64,000 nucleotides of DNA from Clostridium sp. Cult2 (GCF_021655075.1 NZ_PPXX01000096.1:62001-126000), one strand, 5' to 3'. Counted from the stretch's first letter, positions 55,058 through 64,000 are shown. Numbers and translations: made by a program. The notes: generated from the letters alone by a model not told the origin.

Positions 55058-58000
55058 TTGAAAGATAGAGTTTTTAAAAGATTAAGTGGGTTTTTAGCAT
55101 TGGTGATGATACTAAGCAGTATCTTTACACTGGGACTGCCTATGATGGTAGGGGCGGAGGAGCAGGAGTTTGTTGAGACTTTTGATAATTTGGCTTATAA
55201 GGGAACAAGTTATACATCAGATAGTTTTGTCGGTGTTAATGGTATTACATGGAATTATGAAGGTGGTAGAGGAGATTTAGCAGGATATGAAATAGATGGT
55301 AATGGCATGATGTTTAGAAAACCAGCAGATGGAGCTAAAATATATGCTAATATTGATGGTGGAATAAGTAGTTTTTCTGTAGACACTAAAAAAGCCTATA
55401 CAGGAACGGGACGAAGAGAAATTGAATTATTGATAAATGATGAATCTAAAGGAACATTTAAATTAGACAATAATATTGATGGCGTTCAGAAGTTCGAAGT
55501 AAATGATATTAATATATCAGGCCAGTTTAAACTTGAAATAAGACATATTGGTGCAGCATCAGGTGCACAAGTAGTTATTGACAACATCACTTGGACATCC
55601 TATACTGGTCAACCATTCGAACCGATCCCAGTAACAGATATAGCCATAAAAGGTGCTAACGAAGTAGCGGTAGGCGGTAGCACACAATTAACCATAGACT
55701 ACACCCCAACAAACACCACAGAAAAAGGCGTTACCTGGTCAAGTTCAGATGAAACCATAGCAACAGTAGATGAAAATGGCGTAGTCCAAGGGGTATCAGA
55801 GGGAACAGCTACAATCACGGCTACGTCAACACATAATACCGAATTAACTGCAACCCACGAAATAGAAGTAAAACCTCAAGTCATACAAACAATAGTCCAA
55901 GCAAGACAACTTAACATAGATGATTATGCCACAGTAAAAGGTATAGTAACTTTTATGGATTCAAATAAAAACTATTTCATCCAAGATGAAACAGCAGCCA
56001 TAGATATATTTAAGAGTAGGGAAGATTTAGGATTAGAAATAGGAGACGAAGTCATAGTTACAGGAAGGATAGGTCAATATGGTGGATTACTAGAGATAAT
56101 TCCGCAAGATTCTGTAGATGTATCTGTTGTAAGCAGTGATAATGAATTACCAGAACCAGAAGTAGTTACTTTCGCAGATATTAAAACTGATAATTATCAA
56201 TGTCAAAGGGTCAAGGTAGAAAAAGTTTATTTAGGAGACATAAATACTGATGGAAATACTACTATAACTGATTTATCAGGTGATACTTTAGTTATATTTA
56301 GAATACCTACATTAACAGGTATTGGAAAGGGAAATTTAGTAGACATTATAGGTTTTGGTTCAGTTTACAATGAAACCTACCAATTACGGGTATATAGTGC
56401 TGAAGACATAACTAAAACTGAACTAGGGGCAGATACTGAAACGCCAGTAATAAAACACACTCCAATAACTGAAGCTAATATAAACCTAGACTTAGAAATA
56501 AAAGCCAATGTTACAGATGATAGAGAAGTAAAAGGAGTTAAACTATTCTATAGAACCAAAGGGGAAACTGAATACAGAGCAAAGGAAATGACTTTAATAA
56601 ATGGAGAGTATGGAACGGTTATATTAAAATTAGAATTAGATATAGCAGGTTTAGAATACTATATATGGGCAACAGATGGAACTAATGAAACGACAGCTCC
56701 AGAAGACATAAATAATCCATATGCAGTAGAAATAAATGATGAAGATATATTACCACCAACAATTACAAATGTTGAACCAAAAGAAGGAGCTATACTTGAA
56801 GATACTAATACTAAACCAACTATAAAAGCAGAATATGAAGATCCATCTGGAATAGATACTACTTCTGTGCAAATCCTAGTGGATAATATAAATGTAACAG
56901 ATAAGGCTAATATTACAGAAGAAAGTGTAACATATACTCTAGAAGAAGATTTAAAACTAGGAAACCATACAGTTACAGTCAAAGTAAAGGACACTAAAGG
57001 TAACGAAGCAAGTAAAACCTGGACATTTACCATAGGTAAAGTGGAATACGAGTTCCGCTTTGGACAACTACATTCCCATACCAATGTTTCAGATGGTACA
57101 GGCACACCAGATGATGCCTATACTTGGGCAAGGGATAGAGGTAAGGCGGATTTCTTTGCAGTAACCGACCACTCTAACTGGTTTGATAATGAATTGGATA
57201 ATGAGGATATTACGGATATTAATCAATCTACAAGTACTAAATGGAAATTACTTCACGAAAAGGCTAATCACTATAATAAACCAGGTGAATATGTAGCATT
57301 AGCTGGATATGAGATGACTTGGTCTGGCTCTACTGGTGGATGGGGTCATATAAATACATTTAATACACCTTGGTTTGCATCTAGAACTAATAAAGATATG
57401 GATTTACAAGCTTATTATAATAAGATAGCACAATGGCCAGAATCTATAAACCAATTAAATCACCCAGGTAAGACCTTTGGGGATTTTGCAGACTTTGGAT
57501 TCTACAGTGAAGAAACGGATAATGTAGTTCAATTAATTGAAGTAGGTAATGGAGAAGGACCAGTTAGAGGTAGTGGATATTTCCCAAGTTATGAGTACTA
57601 TACTAGGGCTTTGGATAAAGGATGGCATTTGGCACCATCTAACAATCAAGATAACCATAAAGGCAATTGGATAACATCCAATGAGGCAAGGACGGTTATA
57701 CTTTCTGAAGAACTTACTAAAGATAGCATATATGACAGCATAAGAGATATGAGGGTTTATGCTACTGAAAATAATAACATAGAAATCACATATAAGATAA
57801 ATGGACAATTGATGGGCTCTAAACTTAGCAGTCCAGGTAAATTAGATGTTTCAATAAATATAAATGAAACAGACACAGATGACTTAGAGCAAAAGATTAC
57901 AAAAGTAGAATTAATATCCAATGGTGGAATAGTATCAGCATCAAAAGAATTTGATGGTTATAATGTGGATTGGAATTTTGAATTAGACCCAATGTATGAT

Positions 58001-60124
58001 TACTATTATGTAAAGGTAGTTCAAGCCAATGGTGATATTTCCGTCACATCTCCAATATGGGTAGGGGAAGTATTGCCAGTAGGTCTATCAGGATTAGATG
58101 TATCCTCCGATTATTTCGAATTCGGGAATACCGTGGATTTAATAGCCACTGTTTATAATAATGGAAGCAGTATCCTAAGTAATGCAAAGGTAGAATTTTA
58201 TGTAGGTAGTATTTCAGCTAAAAACAAAATAGGTGAAGATACAGTAAATAATATTGGTCAAGGTGGAACTGCTAAAGCATCGATTAGCTGGACACCAGAA
58301 AAAGCTGGAGAGTATAATATATATGCTGTAGCAGCTATAGCAGGAGTAGAGAAAACATTTACTGCAAGTAAAAGGGTAGAAGTAGTACCAAAGGGCTCTG
58401 CTGTAAAGGTTATGGTGGACTATGCCCATAGTAATCATTATGTAAGTGGCGATTATGCTAATATGATTGAAAGTCTCAAAGAGATGTTAAAGAACAAGAA
58501 AATGATCATGGTAGAAAATCATGATACTATTACTGATAAAGTATTAGAAGATATAGATATATTAATCATAACATCACCTCAACCAAAGGATAAAGGTGAA
58601 GTTAAAAGGTCTAAGTTAAGCGATGAAGAAATAAACGTAGTGAAGAGATTTACAGATAGAGGAGGTTCTTTAATCCTTACATCTAGAGCTAATTATGGTG
58701 ATGGCACAGGAGATTATCAAAATTCTATTCAAGGGAACAAGGTATTAAACGCTATTAGTTCTAATGTAATATTTAACTCAGACCAAGTAGTGGATGATAA
58801 GAAAAATGGAGGACAGCAATATAGGCTATATTTAGAAAATTATGTATCAGAAAAATATAATTTAACTTTAGGACTTGGTGAAGGGGACGAATATAGTTTC
58901 TATAGTGGATGTTCAGTACTCCTTAAAGATGGTGGAAATGATGAAAATGTAGATTTCCTAGTAAAAGGACATTCTACTACTAAGAACGAAAATGCAGGTA
59001 ATACCCCTACTGGATTTATCCCTATAGAAGAAGGGAATGTCCATGTTTTAGCAGCAGAAATTTTGCCAAGTGGAGGAAAAGTAATAGTCTCTGGTTCAAC
59101 CTTCTTCTCTGATTTTGAAATGTCAGCAGATAATATTTATTCCAATATTATAATAACTAGCAATATATTGGATTGGTTAAAACCTGAAAGGGAAGTTGAG
59201 GTTAAAACCATAAAAGAAGTAAGAGATGGAATGCCTGAAAACTTTGGTCAGGAATTTGCTATAGAAGGTAGAGTAACTGCTATGTCTGAAGCTTATGCAA
59301 AAGAACATAATATACCAAATGCTTTCTTTGAAGTAATTTATGTTCAAGATGAAACGGGTGGTATGACTATATTTGGAGTATCTCAAACTAAATTACCATT
59401 AGGAACAAAGGTAAGAGTAATAGGTATTGCAGGAGAATATGAAGGAGATTACCAATTACAGATTAAGAATGAAGCAGAAGATTTAATAGTATTAGATGAT
59501 ACAATAATAGAAGTAGAACCAATAGAGATGTCCACAGCTGATAGTATGAATAAAGAAAACGAGGGGTGGTTAGTCAAGGTACAAGGTAAAGTCACAGAAA
59601 TAGATATTCAAGATAATAGCTTATATATAAAAGATGATACAGATGAAGAAGCTAGGGTATATGTTAATGGATATATTGGTGGAGACCCAGACTATGGATA
59701 TGGACTAGGAAAATGGAATCCGAAGATTAAAGTTGGAGATATTGTATCAGCTATAGGGCTTGCATCTACTGACCCAGTGGGACCAAGGTTAAGAGTGAGG
59801 AATACATCTGAGATTGCTAGAATAAGTGATGAATATCCACTAGTTACAGGAACAGTAGAAAAAACTGAAGAAAATGGGAAGCTTATGGTAAAAATAAATG
59901 TAGAAAACATAACAGAAGAAACTATATATGGAGTTGTAATAATAAAACCAATTGATGATAATGGTAGGCCCTATAAAGTCGTATATCATGATGAAATATT
60001 AAATGCTGGAAGGAATATGATAGAGTTTACTTTAGATTTATCAAATTATTCTAAAGGGGTTAAAGATATTAAAGTTTATATATGGAATAACTTGAATAAT
60101 ATGAAGCCATTAGCAGATATTTAG
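55058..60124 (+). CDS. Large secreted multidomain PHP-domain (CehA/McbA-like) protein
   Basis: About 1688 residues. A signal peptide (LSGFLALVMILSSIFTLGL) is followed by a beta-sandwich (40-180), a BIG2 domain (192-275, VTWSSSDETIATVDENGVVQ), an OB-fold YhcR-like domain (280-450), Ig-like units (460-660), and a PHP metallohydrolase domain from about 666 (FGQLHSHTNVSDG, FAVTDHSNWF, INQLNHPGK). Then come a CARDB-like domain (1011-1110), a Rossmann-like domain (1117-1375, VKVMVDYAHSNHYVSGD) and two more OB-folds (1382-1590). It probably acts outside the cell on a phosphate ester or nucleic acid. TTG 55058 is preferred to GTG 55052 by spacing from GGGGG. No SLH domain of its own. Confidence 0.82.
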   Translation: MKDRVFKRLSGFLALVMILSSIFTLGLPMMVGAEEQEFVETFDNLAYKGTSYTSDSFVGVNGITWNYEGGRGDLAGYEIDGNGMMFRKPADGAKIYANIDGGISSFSVDTKKAYTGTGRREIELLINDESKGTFKLDNNIDGVQKFEVNDINISGQFKLEIRHIGAASGAQVVIDNITWTSYTGQPFEPIPVTDIAIKGANEVAVGGSTQLTIDYTPTNTTEKGVTWSSSDETIATVDENGVVQGVSEGTATITATSTHNTELTATHEIEVKPQVIQTIVQARQLNIDDYATVKGIVTFMDSNKNYFIQDETAAIDIFKSREDLGLEIGDEVIVTGRIGQYGGLLEIIPQDSVDVSVVSSDNELPEPEVVTFADIKTDNYQCQRVKVEKVYLGDINTDGNTTITDLSGDTLVIFRIPTLTGIGKGNLVDIIGFGSVYNETYQLRVYSAEDITKTELGADTETPVIKHTPITEANINLDLEIKANVTDDREVKGVKLFYRTKGETEYRAKEMTLINGEYGTVILKLELDIAGLEYYIWATDGTNETTAPEDINNPYAVEINDEDILPPTITNVEPKEGAILEDTNTKPTIKAEYEDPSGIDTTSVQILVDNINVTDKANITEESVTYTLEEDLKLGNHTVTVKVKDTKGNEASKTWTFTIGKVEYEFRFGQLHSHTNVSDGTGTPDDAYTWARDRGKADFFAVTDHSNWFDNELDNEDITDINQSTSTKWKLLHEKANHYNKPGEYVALAGYEMTWSGSTGGWGHINTFNTPWFASRTNKDMDLQAYYNKIAQWPESINQLNHPGKTFGDFADFGFYSEETDNVVQLIEVGNGEGPVRGSGYFPSYEYYTRALDKGWHLAPSNNQDNHKGNWITSNEARTVILSEELTKDSIYDSIRDMRVYATENNNIEITYKINGQLMGSKLSSPGKLDVSININETDTDDLEQKITKVELISNGGIVSASKEFDGYNVDWNFELDPMYDYYYVKVVQANGDISVTSPIWVGEVLPVGLSGLDVSSDYFEFGNTVDLIATVYNNGSSILSNAKVEFYVGSISAKNKIGEDTVNNIGQGGTAKASISWTPEKAGEYNIYAVAAIAGVEKTFTASKRVEVVPKGSAVKVMVDYAHSNHYVSGDYANMIESLKEMLKNKKMIMVENHDTITDKVLEDIDILIITSPQPKDKGEVKRSKLSDEEINVVKRFTDRGGSLILTSRANYGDGTGDYQNSIQGNKVLNAISSNVIFNSDQVVDDKKNGGQQYRLYLENYVSEKYNLTLGLGEGDEYSFYSGCSVLLKDGGNDENVDFLVKGHSTTKNENAGNTPTGFIPIEEGNVHVLAAEILPSGGKVIVSGSTFFSDFEMSADNIYSNIIITSNILDWLKPEREVEVKTIKEVRDGMPENFGQEFAIEGRVTAMSEAYAKEHNIPNAFFEVIYVQDETGGMTIFGVSQTKLPLGTKVRVIGIAGEYEGDYQLQIKNEAEDLIVLDDTIIEVEPIEMSTADSMNKENEGWLVKVQGKVTEIDIQDNSLYIKDDTDEEARVYVNGYIGGDPDYGYGLGKWNPKIKVGDIVSAIGLASTDPVGPRLRVRNTSEIARISDEYPLVTGTVEKTEENGKLMVKINVENITEETIYGVVIIKPIDDNGRPYKVVYHDEILNAGRNMIEFTLDLSNYSKGVKDIKVYIWNNLNNMKPLADI

Positions 60125-60130
60125 AAGCAT

Positions 60131-60168
60131 AAAAATAAATCCTAGTGTTTACACTAGGATTTATTTTT
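60131..60168. terminator. Bidirectional terminator
   Basis: The 18-bp arm at 60131-60148 pairs perfectly with 60151-60168 around a TT loop; the core is CCTAGTGT/ACACTAGG, flanked by A-runs and T-runs on both sides. It serves both convergent genes, and the stop codon of the YibE/F gene (60154) lies inside the stem. Confidence 0.88.
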
Positions 60169-61275
60169 ACTTTTTAGTAGATTAGAGGCTATAAGTGCGG
60201 TAATAGGTACTGTTAGGATTATACCTATGCTACCTGCCATACCTTGTATAACTTCAGAAACCAAAAAGTCTAAATTTATTATTTGTCTATAAGGCATACC
60301 ATAGGCTACTATGAATAATATCATGTTTAGAGAAGAACCAGCAAAAGCTAAAATCAACGTGTTGGACATGGTACCCATAATGTCCCTTCCTATATTCATG
60401 CCGGATTTAAACAATTCACTTGAACTACTATTAGGGTTGGTTTTATCTAATTCAAATATGGAAGAAGCAATACTCATAGCCACGTCCATAATAGCACCTA
60501 AAGATGCTATTAAAATGGCAGAAAAGGTTAGCCCCTTTATTTTTACATTTCTATGTTCTGCTATATATATTAATCCTTCAGCTTCATTGGAGGTAAGACC
60601 AGAAATATGAGCTACGTTACTTGCAATGTATGAAATAGTTCCAGCAATAACAACTCCGATTATTGTTCCAAGAATAGCGGACATGGTTTTTTTATTAGGG
60701 GCATCTAATAATAGTAAAGTAATTATTGTAGTTATTGCTACAGTAATTATGGTTATAGGGATAGGTTCATATCCTTTAAATAGCATAGGAATCATGAAAA
60801 ATATTATCATAATACCTGTGAATATTAATGATATGACTGCATTGAACCCCTTCCATCCTGAAAATATTACCAATAGAATAAAAAATGAGATTATAAGTAC
60901 ATATACTATTTTTTCTTTTTGATAATTATAAAGGGATATACTTTGAATGGTGTCATTCTCTTCATGGATACTGACGATAATTTTATCACCTATTTTCGTA
61001 TGTACGTTGTAGAGTCTGCTCATAGGATTTCTAATATTGAAGCTTTCTCCTTTATATCTACCAGTTGTTATTGTAATTTTAATTTGCTGATAGCCTAAAT
61101 ACAAATCCTGAATTATTTGGTCTTCCTCAATTTTCTCTTCATTTATATCCTCCACTATAGCATGTTCAAAATTATATGGAGACAGATTCTGTTTTAGTAG
61201 GCTAGAACTAAGTATTATTATGATAGATAGCAGGATAACAGCACCTACTAATATTTTTGAAAAATACTTCTTCAT
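60154..61275 (-). CDS. YibE/F family membrane protein
   Basis: A 373-residue multi-spanning protein. An N-terminal anchor (ILVGAVILLSIIIILSSSLL) precedes an extracytoplasmic beta part of about 100 residues (ITITTGRYKGESFNIRNPMS). The remainder has about seven hydrophobic segments with AILGTIIGVVIAGTISYIAS and LIASLGAIMDVAMSIASSIF, the conserved GAIMDVAMSI region of the YibE/F family. The function of the family is unknown; transport is suspected. The ATG is preceded by GAGGTGATG on the minus strand. Confidence 0.85.
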   Translation of the reverse strand: MKKYFSKILVGAVILLSIIIILSSSLLKQNLSPYNFEHAIVEDINEEKIEEDQIIQDLYLGYQQIKITITTGRYKGESFNIRNPMSRLYNVHTKIGDKIIVSIHEENDTIQSISLYNYQKEKIVYVLIISFFILLVIFSGWKGFNAVISLIFTGIMIIFFMIPMLFKGYEPIPITIITVAITTIITLLLLDAPNKKTMSAILGTIIGVVIAGTISYIASNVAHISGLTSNEAEGLIYIAEHRNVKIKGLTFSAILIASLGAIMDVAMSIASSIFELDKTNPNSSSSELFKSGMNIGRDIMGTMSNTLILAFAGSSLNMILFIVAYGMPYRQIINLDFLVSEVIQGMAGSIGIILTVPITALIASNLLKSKNKS

Positions 61276-61462
61276 ATTACATCACCTCGCTAATGGTGTA
61301 TATAGATAATATTCTACTTAATTTTCAAAAAACCTTTATTTAACCTTAAAAATTCTTGGTATTACCAAGGTAAAAAACACCAAATTAATATTTTCTATTG
61401 AAATATTTTTTATCTATGTTAGAATATTAACGTATATAAAAATATATAATAAGTGGATGAAG

Positions 61463-61648
61463 ATATGCTGGAAATATCTAAATTTTAGATAACCGAAGGA
61501 GCAAAAAATAAGGGATGTACTCCTCTTATTTTGAAACTCTCAGGTTGGGGACAGCATTCGGACACTCCCCTGGAGAGACCCTTTAAGGGCATCGAAGAAG
61601 CAATCTATACAATGTGTATAGGGAAACTTTCAGATTAAAGGACAGGGT
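61463..61648 (+). ncRNA. Tandem glycine riboswitch
   Basis: Two adjacent aptamers. Aptamer 1 (about 61463-61555) has ACCGAAGGAGCAA, a variable hairpin, CTCTCAGG and GGGGACAG. Aptamer 2 (about 61563-61648) has CTGGAGAGACC, ATCGAAGAAGCAA, CTTTCAG and AAAGGACAG. These are the conserved elements of the glycine (gcvT-type) riboswitch in its usual two-aptamer form. An intrinsic terminator overlaps the 3' end of aptamer 2. Ligand-bound aptamer should prevent the terminator, so glycine would switch the gene on. The regulated gene is the EIIC-like transporter at 61767. The flanking bases 61276-61462 and 61707-61766 hold only AT-rich DNA. Confidence 0.92.
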
Positions 61649-61706
61649 GGTAGAGTAGCAGTAATTTTTTGTTGTGCTATTGTACCTCCATGTCTTTTTG
61701 TTTTTT
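61641..61706 (+). terminator. Riboswitch expression-platform terminator
   Basis: GACAGGGTGGTA (61641-61652) can pair with TACCTCCATGTC (61683-61694) with two mismatches. An inner stem TAGCA/TGCTA and a T-rich run (TTTTTGTTTTTT) are also present. The 5' arm uses the terminal GGACAG of aptamer 2, so terminator and aptamer exclude each other. Confidence 0.72.
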
Positions 61707-61766
61707 GCAAATGTAATTATTTAGCAATAAACAAGGACAAAGTTTAATATACTATGGAGGGATTAG

Positions 61767-62819
61767 ATGTTTACAATTTTAAAAGGAATGGGGTTATTGT
61801 TTATAACTCTTCTATTATTCTCAGTATTTAGTTTGAAAGCTCCTAAAGGAGACAAAGCTATGTCAGGTCTTGCAGGAGCAGCAATTGCAAGTTTTTTAGT
61901 GGAAGCTATTCACAAATATATAAGTGGCGATTTCCTTAAAATTGCCTTTCTTGGTGAAGTTGGAGCTTCTTCTGGTAATCTGGCAGGAACAGCTGCTGCT
62001 TCTTTAGTACCAATATTTATGGGGGCTAATCCAATATTTGGGTTAGTAGCAGGAGTAGCATTATCAGGTATAGGAATATTACCAGGATTTATTGCAGGAT
62101 ATGTTGTTGGGTTGATTTCTCCAATAATTGAAAAGAAATTACCAGAAGGACTAAATGTAGTTGCTGGTGCATTACTTATAGCACCATTATCAAGGTTTAT
62201 TGCAGTAGCAGTAACACCTGTAGTAGATGTTACATTATTAAGTGTTGGTCAAGCTGTAACAGCTGCAGCAAACCAATCACCACTTGTTATGGGCTTTTTA
62301 TTAGGAGGTATGATGAAAGTAATATGTACTTCACCTCTTAGTTCCATGTCTATGACTGCCATGTTAGGGCTTCAAGGTCTTGCTATGGGAATATCCTCTA
62401 TTGCAAGTTTTGGTGGAGCCTTTACAAATGGAATTGTATTCAAGAGGATGGGTCTTGGTGATAAGAGTAATGTTATAGGAGTTATGCTTGAACCTTTAAC
62501 TCAAGCCCATATAATAACTAAAAATCCAGTTCCCATATTTTTCTCAGACTTCATAGGTGGAGGATTAGCTGGAATAGTAGCAGCTAAGTTTGGAATTATC
62601 AATAATGCCCCTGGAACAGCAGCGCCTATTCCTGGGTTTCTAGCACCTTTTGGGTTTAATCCACCATTAAAGGTAGTAATAGTACTAGTTTTGGCTGTTA
62701 TATGCGGTGTTATAGGTGGTTATGTGGGTACTGAAATAATAAATATAGTGGATAAAAAATATAATTTAAAAATATTTAATAAATCTTATAAAAAACATAA
62801 ACCAGTTACAAACAAATAG
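61767..62819 (+). CDS. PTS EIIC-like membrane transporter under glycine riboswitch control
   Basis: A 350-residue protein with about ten hydrophobic segments of the PTS_EIIC_2 type (GEVGASSGNLAGTAAASLVP, then LGGMMKVICTSPLSSMSMTA, and FKRMGLGDKSNVIGVMLEPL). No EIIA or EIIB gene is adjacent, so it need not work as a PTS. The preceding tandem glycine riboswitch implies that its substrate or role relates to glycine; import of glycine or a related amino acid is the simplest inference. GGAGGG is 9 bases before the ATG. Whether this protein family transports sugars at all is unproven. Confidence 0.8.
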   Translation: MFTILKGMGLLFITLLLFSVFSLKAPKGDKAMSGLAGAAIASFLVEAIHKYISGDFLKIAFLGEVGASSGNLAGTAAASLVPIFMGANPIFGLVAGVALSGIGILPGFIAGYVVGLISPIIEKKLPEGLNVVAGALLIAPLSRFIAVAVTPVVDVTLLSVGQAVTAAANQSPLVMGFLLGGMMKVICTSPLSSMSMTAMLGLQGLAMGISSIASFGGAFTNGIVFKRMGLGDKSNVIGVMLEPLTQAHIITKNPVPIFFSDFIGGGLAGIVAAKFGIINNAPGTAAPIPGFLAPFGFNPPLKVVIVLVLAVICGVIGGYVGTEIINIVDKKYNLKIFNKSYKKHKPVTNK

Positions 62820-62968
62820 GGTCTTTTTAATTTACTAAATGAAAATAAAATCTATGCTAAATATAATAGAAACCTTTCAATCAGTATTAAGAGATGATAT
62901 AATCGATAAATAAGAAAGCATAATGGAGGAAGCTCTAAAGAATTAATCTTAGAAATGGGGTTATATGT

Positions 62969-63646
62969 ATGATTTTAGGAATAGTTGGAGGCATGGGGCC
63001 TTTAGCAACTTGCGAATTATTCAGAAGGATTATTGAATTAACTGATGCAGAAAAAGACCAAGAGCATATGCATATTATTATCGACAATAATACAAAGATT
63101 CCCGATAGAACAGAACATATATTAGGAAGAGGAGAAGACCCTAGGATAGAATTAACAAGGTCAGTTATTAAATTGGAAACCATGGGGGTAGATTATATAG
63201 CTATACCTTGTAATACCGCCCATTATTTTTACAATGATATTGTAAAATATACAAAGGTAAAAATACTCAATATGATAAATGAAACGGTAAACTTTCTAAA
63301 AGAAAACAATTCAAAGGATAAAGATTATCTACTTTTATCAACAGAAGGAACCTATAAAACAGGAATATATGAAAAATATTTTAATTCCTCTGGATTAAAT
63401 ATATTAATACCTAATGATGAAGATAAAAAGACTATCATGAAATGGATATATGGAGTAAAATCTTCAGATTTTAATGTAAGTTTAGAGGATGTGGAATCCC
63501 TTATAGATAAATATACAGGGAATAAAGATATACCTATTATAATAGGCTGTACTGAACTATCAGTTTTAGTTGAAAAAATAGGATTAACTAAAAAATATTT
63601 TGACCCCATGACTATATTAGCAAAACGTTGTGTTGAGTTGGAATAG
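62969..63646 (+). CDS. Aspartate/glutamate racemase family protein
   Basis: Cofactor-independent racemase of 225 residues. The two catalytic cysteines are in AIPCNTAHYF and IIGCTELSVL, each in the expected half; the start GIVGGMGPLATCELF is typical of aspartate racemases. It lies 149 bp after the EIIC-like gene and may share its transcript. Substrate could be aspartate, glutamate or another amino acid. The site upstream (GGGG, 12 bases away) is weak. Confidence 0.87.
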   Translation: MILGIVGGMGPLATCELFRRIIELTDAEKDQEHMHIIIDNNTKIPDRTEHILGRGEDPRIELTRSVIKLETMGVDYIAIPCNTAHYFYNDIVKYTKVKILNMINETVNFLKENNSKDKDYLLLSTEGTYKTGIYEKYFNSSGLNILIPNDEDKKTIMKWIYGVKSSDFNVSLEDVESLIDKYTGNKDIPIIIGCTELSVLVEKIGLTKKYFDPMTILAKRCVELE

Positions 63647-63670
63647 ACATAGGATATATTCTATGTCTAT
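63643..63670. terminator. Hairpin after the racemase gene
   Basis: ATAGACATAG (63643-63652) pairs perfectly with CTATGTCTAT (63661-63670). The first arm includes the end of the gene. A short repeat of CTATGTCTAT follows at 63673. Confidence 0.5.
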
Positions 63671-63735
63671 TTCTATGTCTATTATTGTTGAAATCTTAGG
63701 TATTATAGGATAATTGTATTTGATGGTTTTTTTTA

Positions 63736-63764
63736 TTGAATTTTGAAAAAAAGTCGTATATAAT
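63736..63764 (+). promoter_or_regulatory. Promoter of the partial downstream gene
   Basis: TTGAAT (63736-63741) and TATAAT (63759-63764) with a 17-base spacer, about 46 bases before the proposed start at 63810. Confidence 0.65.
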
Positions 63765-63809
63765 ATAAATACCATCAATGTTAGGCAATTGAAATTGGGG
63801 GGTGAGATT

Positions 63810-64000
63810 ATTAAACTATATATCAATACACTCGGTGATTTTGATTTAAAAATTGAAAATGAATCAATACTTAAAGAATCCAGTAGATCCTATAGATTAT
63901 ATAAACTTTTTCAATATTTCATTACCTTTAGAAATAAAAAACTATTACCCGACACCATAATAGACAACTTATGGGATAATCATGAATCACAGGACCCTAA
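63810..64000 (+). CDS. BTAD/SARP-like transcriptional activator, N-terminal part (runs off the window)
   Basis: The open frame reads KLYINTLGDFDLKIENESIL, then SRSYRLYKLFQYFITFRNKK and LLPDTIIDNLWDNHESQDP. This is the winged-helix start of BTAD-type activators (LYI-TLG-FDI ... KLF-YF ... LLP--I---LW). No ATG, GTG or TTG with a good site exists in frame. The best ribosome site, GGGGGGTGAG (63797-63806), points to ATT at 63807 or 63810 as initiator; a TTG at 63795 is in frame but poorly supported. The C-terminal part is outside the window. Confidence 0.6.
   Translation, partial: MKLYINTLGDFDLKIENESILKESSRSYRLYKLFQYFITFRNKKLLPDTIIDNLWDNHESQDP

Noticed and set aside
56659-57105. 148-codon minus-strand frame opposite the PHP protein
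   Set aside because: Antisense shadow of Ig-like and PHP coding sequence; no ribosome site or family resemblance.
62924-62947. Seven-codon frame before the racemase gene as a regulatory leader peptide
   Set aside because: No ribosome site, no terminator and no enrichment of a regulatory codon.

Overview
The window is AT-rich DNA with strong GGAGG-type ribosome binding sites and frequent TTG/GTG starts. It comes from a fermentative, anaerobic, low-GC Bacillota, most likely Clostridia/Tissierellia. Supporting gene content: [FeFe]-hydrogenase maturases, a tungsten-type aldehyde:ferredoxin oxidoreductase, tRNA 2-selenouridine synthase, a tandem glycine riboswitch, SLH-domain surface proteins and many sugar and peptide uptake systems. 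No rRNA, tRNA, phage, insertion sequence or CRISPR array was recognised.

Layout. 1-3600: a Gfo/Idh/MocA dehydrogenase followed by a glucitol-type PTS (srlA, srlE, srlB, gutM). 3.7-8.9 kb: isoaspartyl dipeptidase, then on the minus strand a small hydrogenase-system regulator and hydE, hydG, hydF, preceded by a leader with an intrinsic terminator. 9.1-13.4 kb: small proteins, an iron alcohol dehydrogenase, a tungsten AOR and a ThiS/MoaD-like protein. 13.46-15.5 kb: a gene graveyard in which successive genes keep their two ends but have lost their middles. 15.5-19.5 kb: an orphan sensor kinase, selU (minus), a LysE exporter and a DUF296 protein.

19.7-32.6 kb is a pentose region: an AraR-type repressor, two AraR-like operators, a ribose-type ABC importer, a PfkB kinase, a class II aldolase and a D-lyxose isomerase, then araB, araA, araD and a xylulokinase. 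32.7-35.0 kb holds a UBA-like membrane protein, an OmpR-type response regulator and 1-phosphofructokinase. The regulator locus is the complementary half of the kinase locus at 15.1-17.0 kb: both share the same promoter and 11-bp direct-repeat operator, one has lost the regulator and the other the kinase. 35.3-39.4 kb: a PrsA-like foldase (minus) and mtnA, a methionine gamma-lyase-like gene and a class II aldolase, which look like a salvage route for methylthioribose or 5-deoxyribose phosphates.

39.5-53.0 kb: a YcdB-type secreted protein, a DUF401 membrane protein, a TetR regulator (minus) with a clear operator, and a dpp/opp-type peptide importer with an M14 carboxypeptidase and two amidohydrolase paralogues, the first of which has lost the metal-binding histidines. 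53.2-60.1 kb: an SLH protein and a 1688-residue secreted PHP-domain protein. 60.1-64 kb: a YibE/F membrane protein (minus), a tandem glycine riboswitch controlling a PTS-EIIC-like transporter, an aspartate racemase-family protein, and the start of a BTAD-type regulator that runs off the window.

The observations most worth following are the internally deleted gene series, the reciprocal loss of a two-component system, the glycine riboswitch on a PTS EIIC-like transporter, the terminator in the hydrogenase-maturase leader and the catalytically dead amidohydrolase paired with an intact one. Assignments rest on reading motifs and remembered family features; no database search was run.
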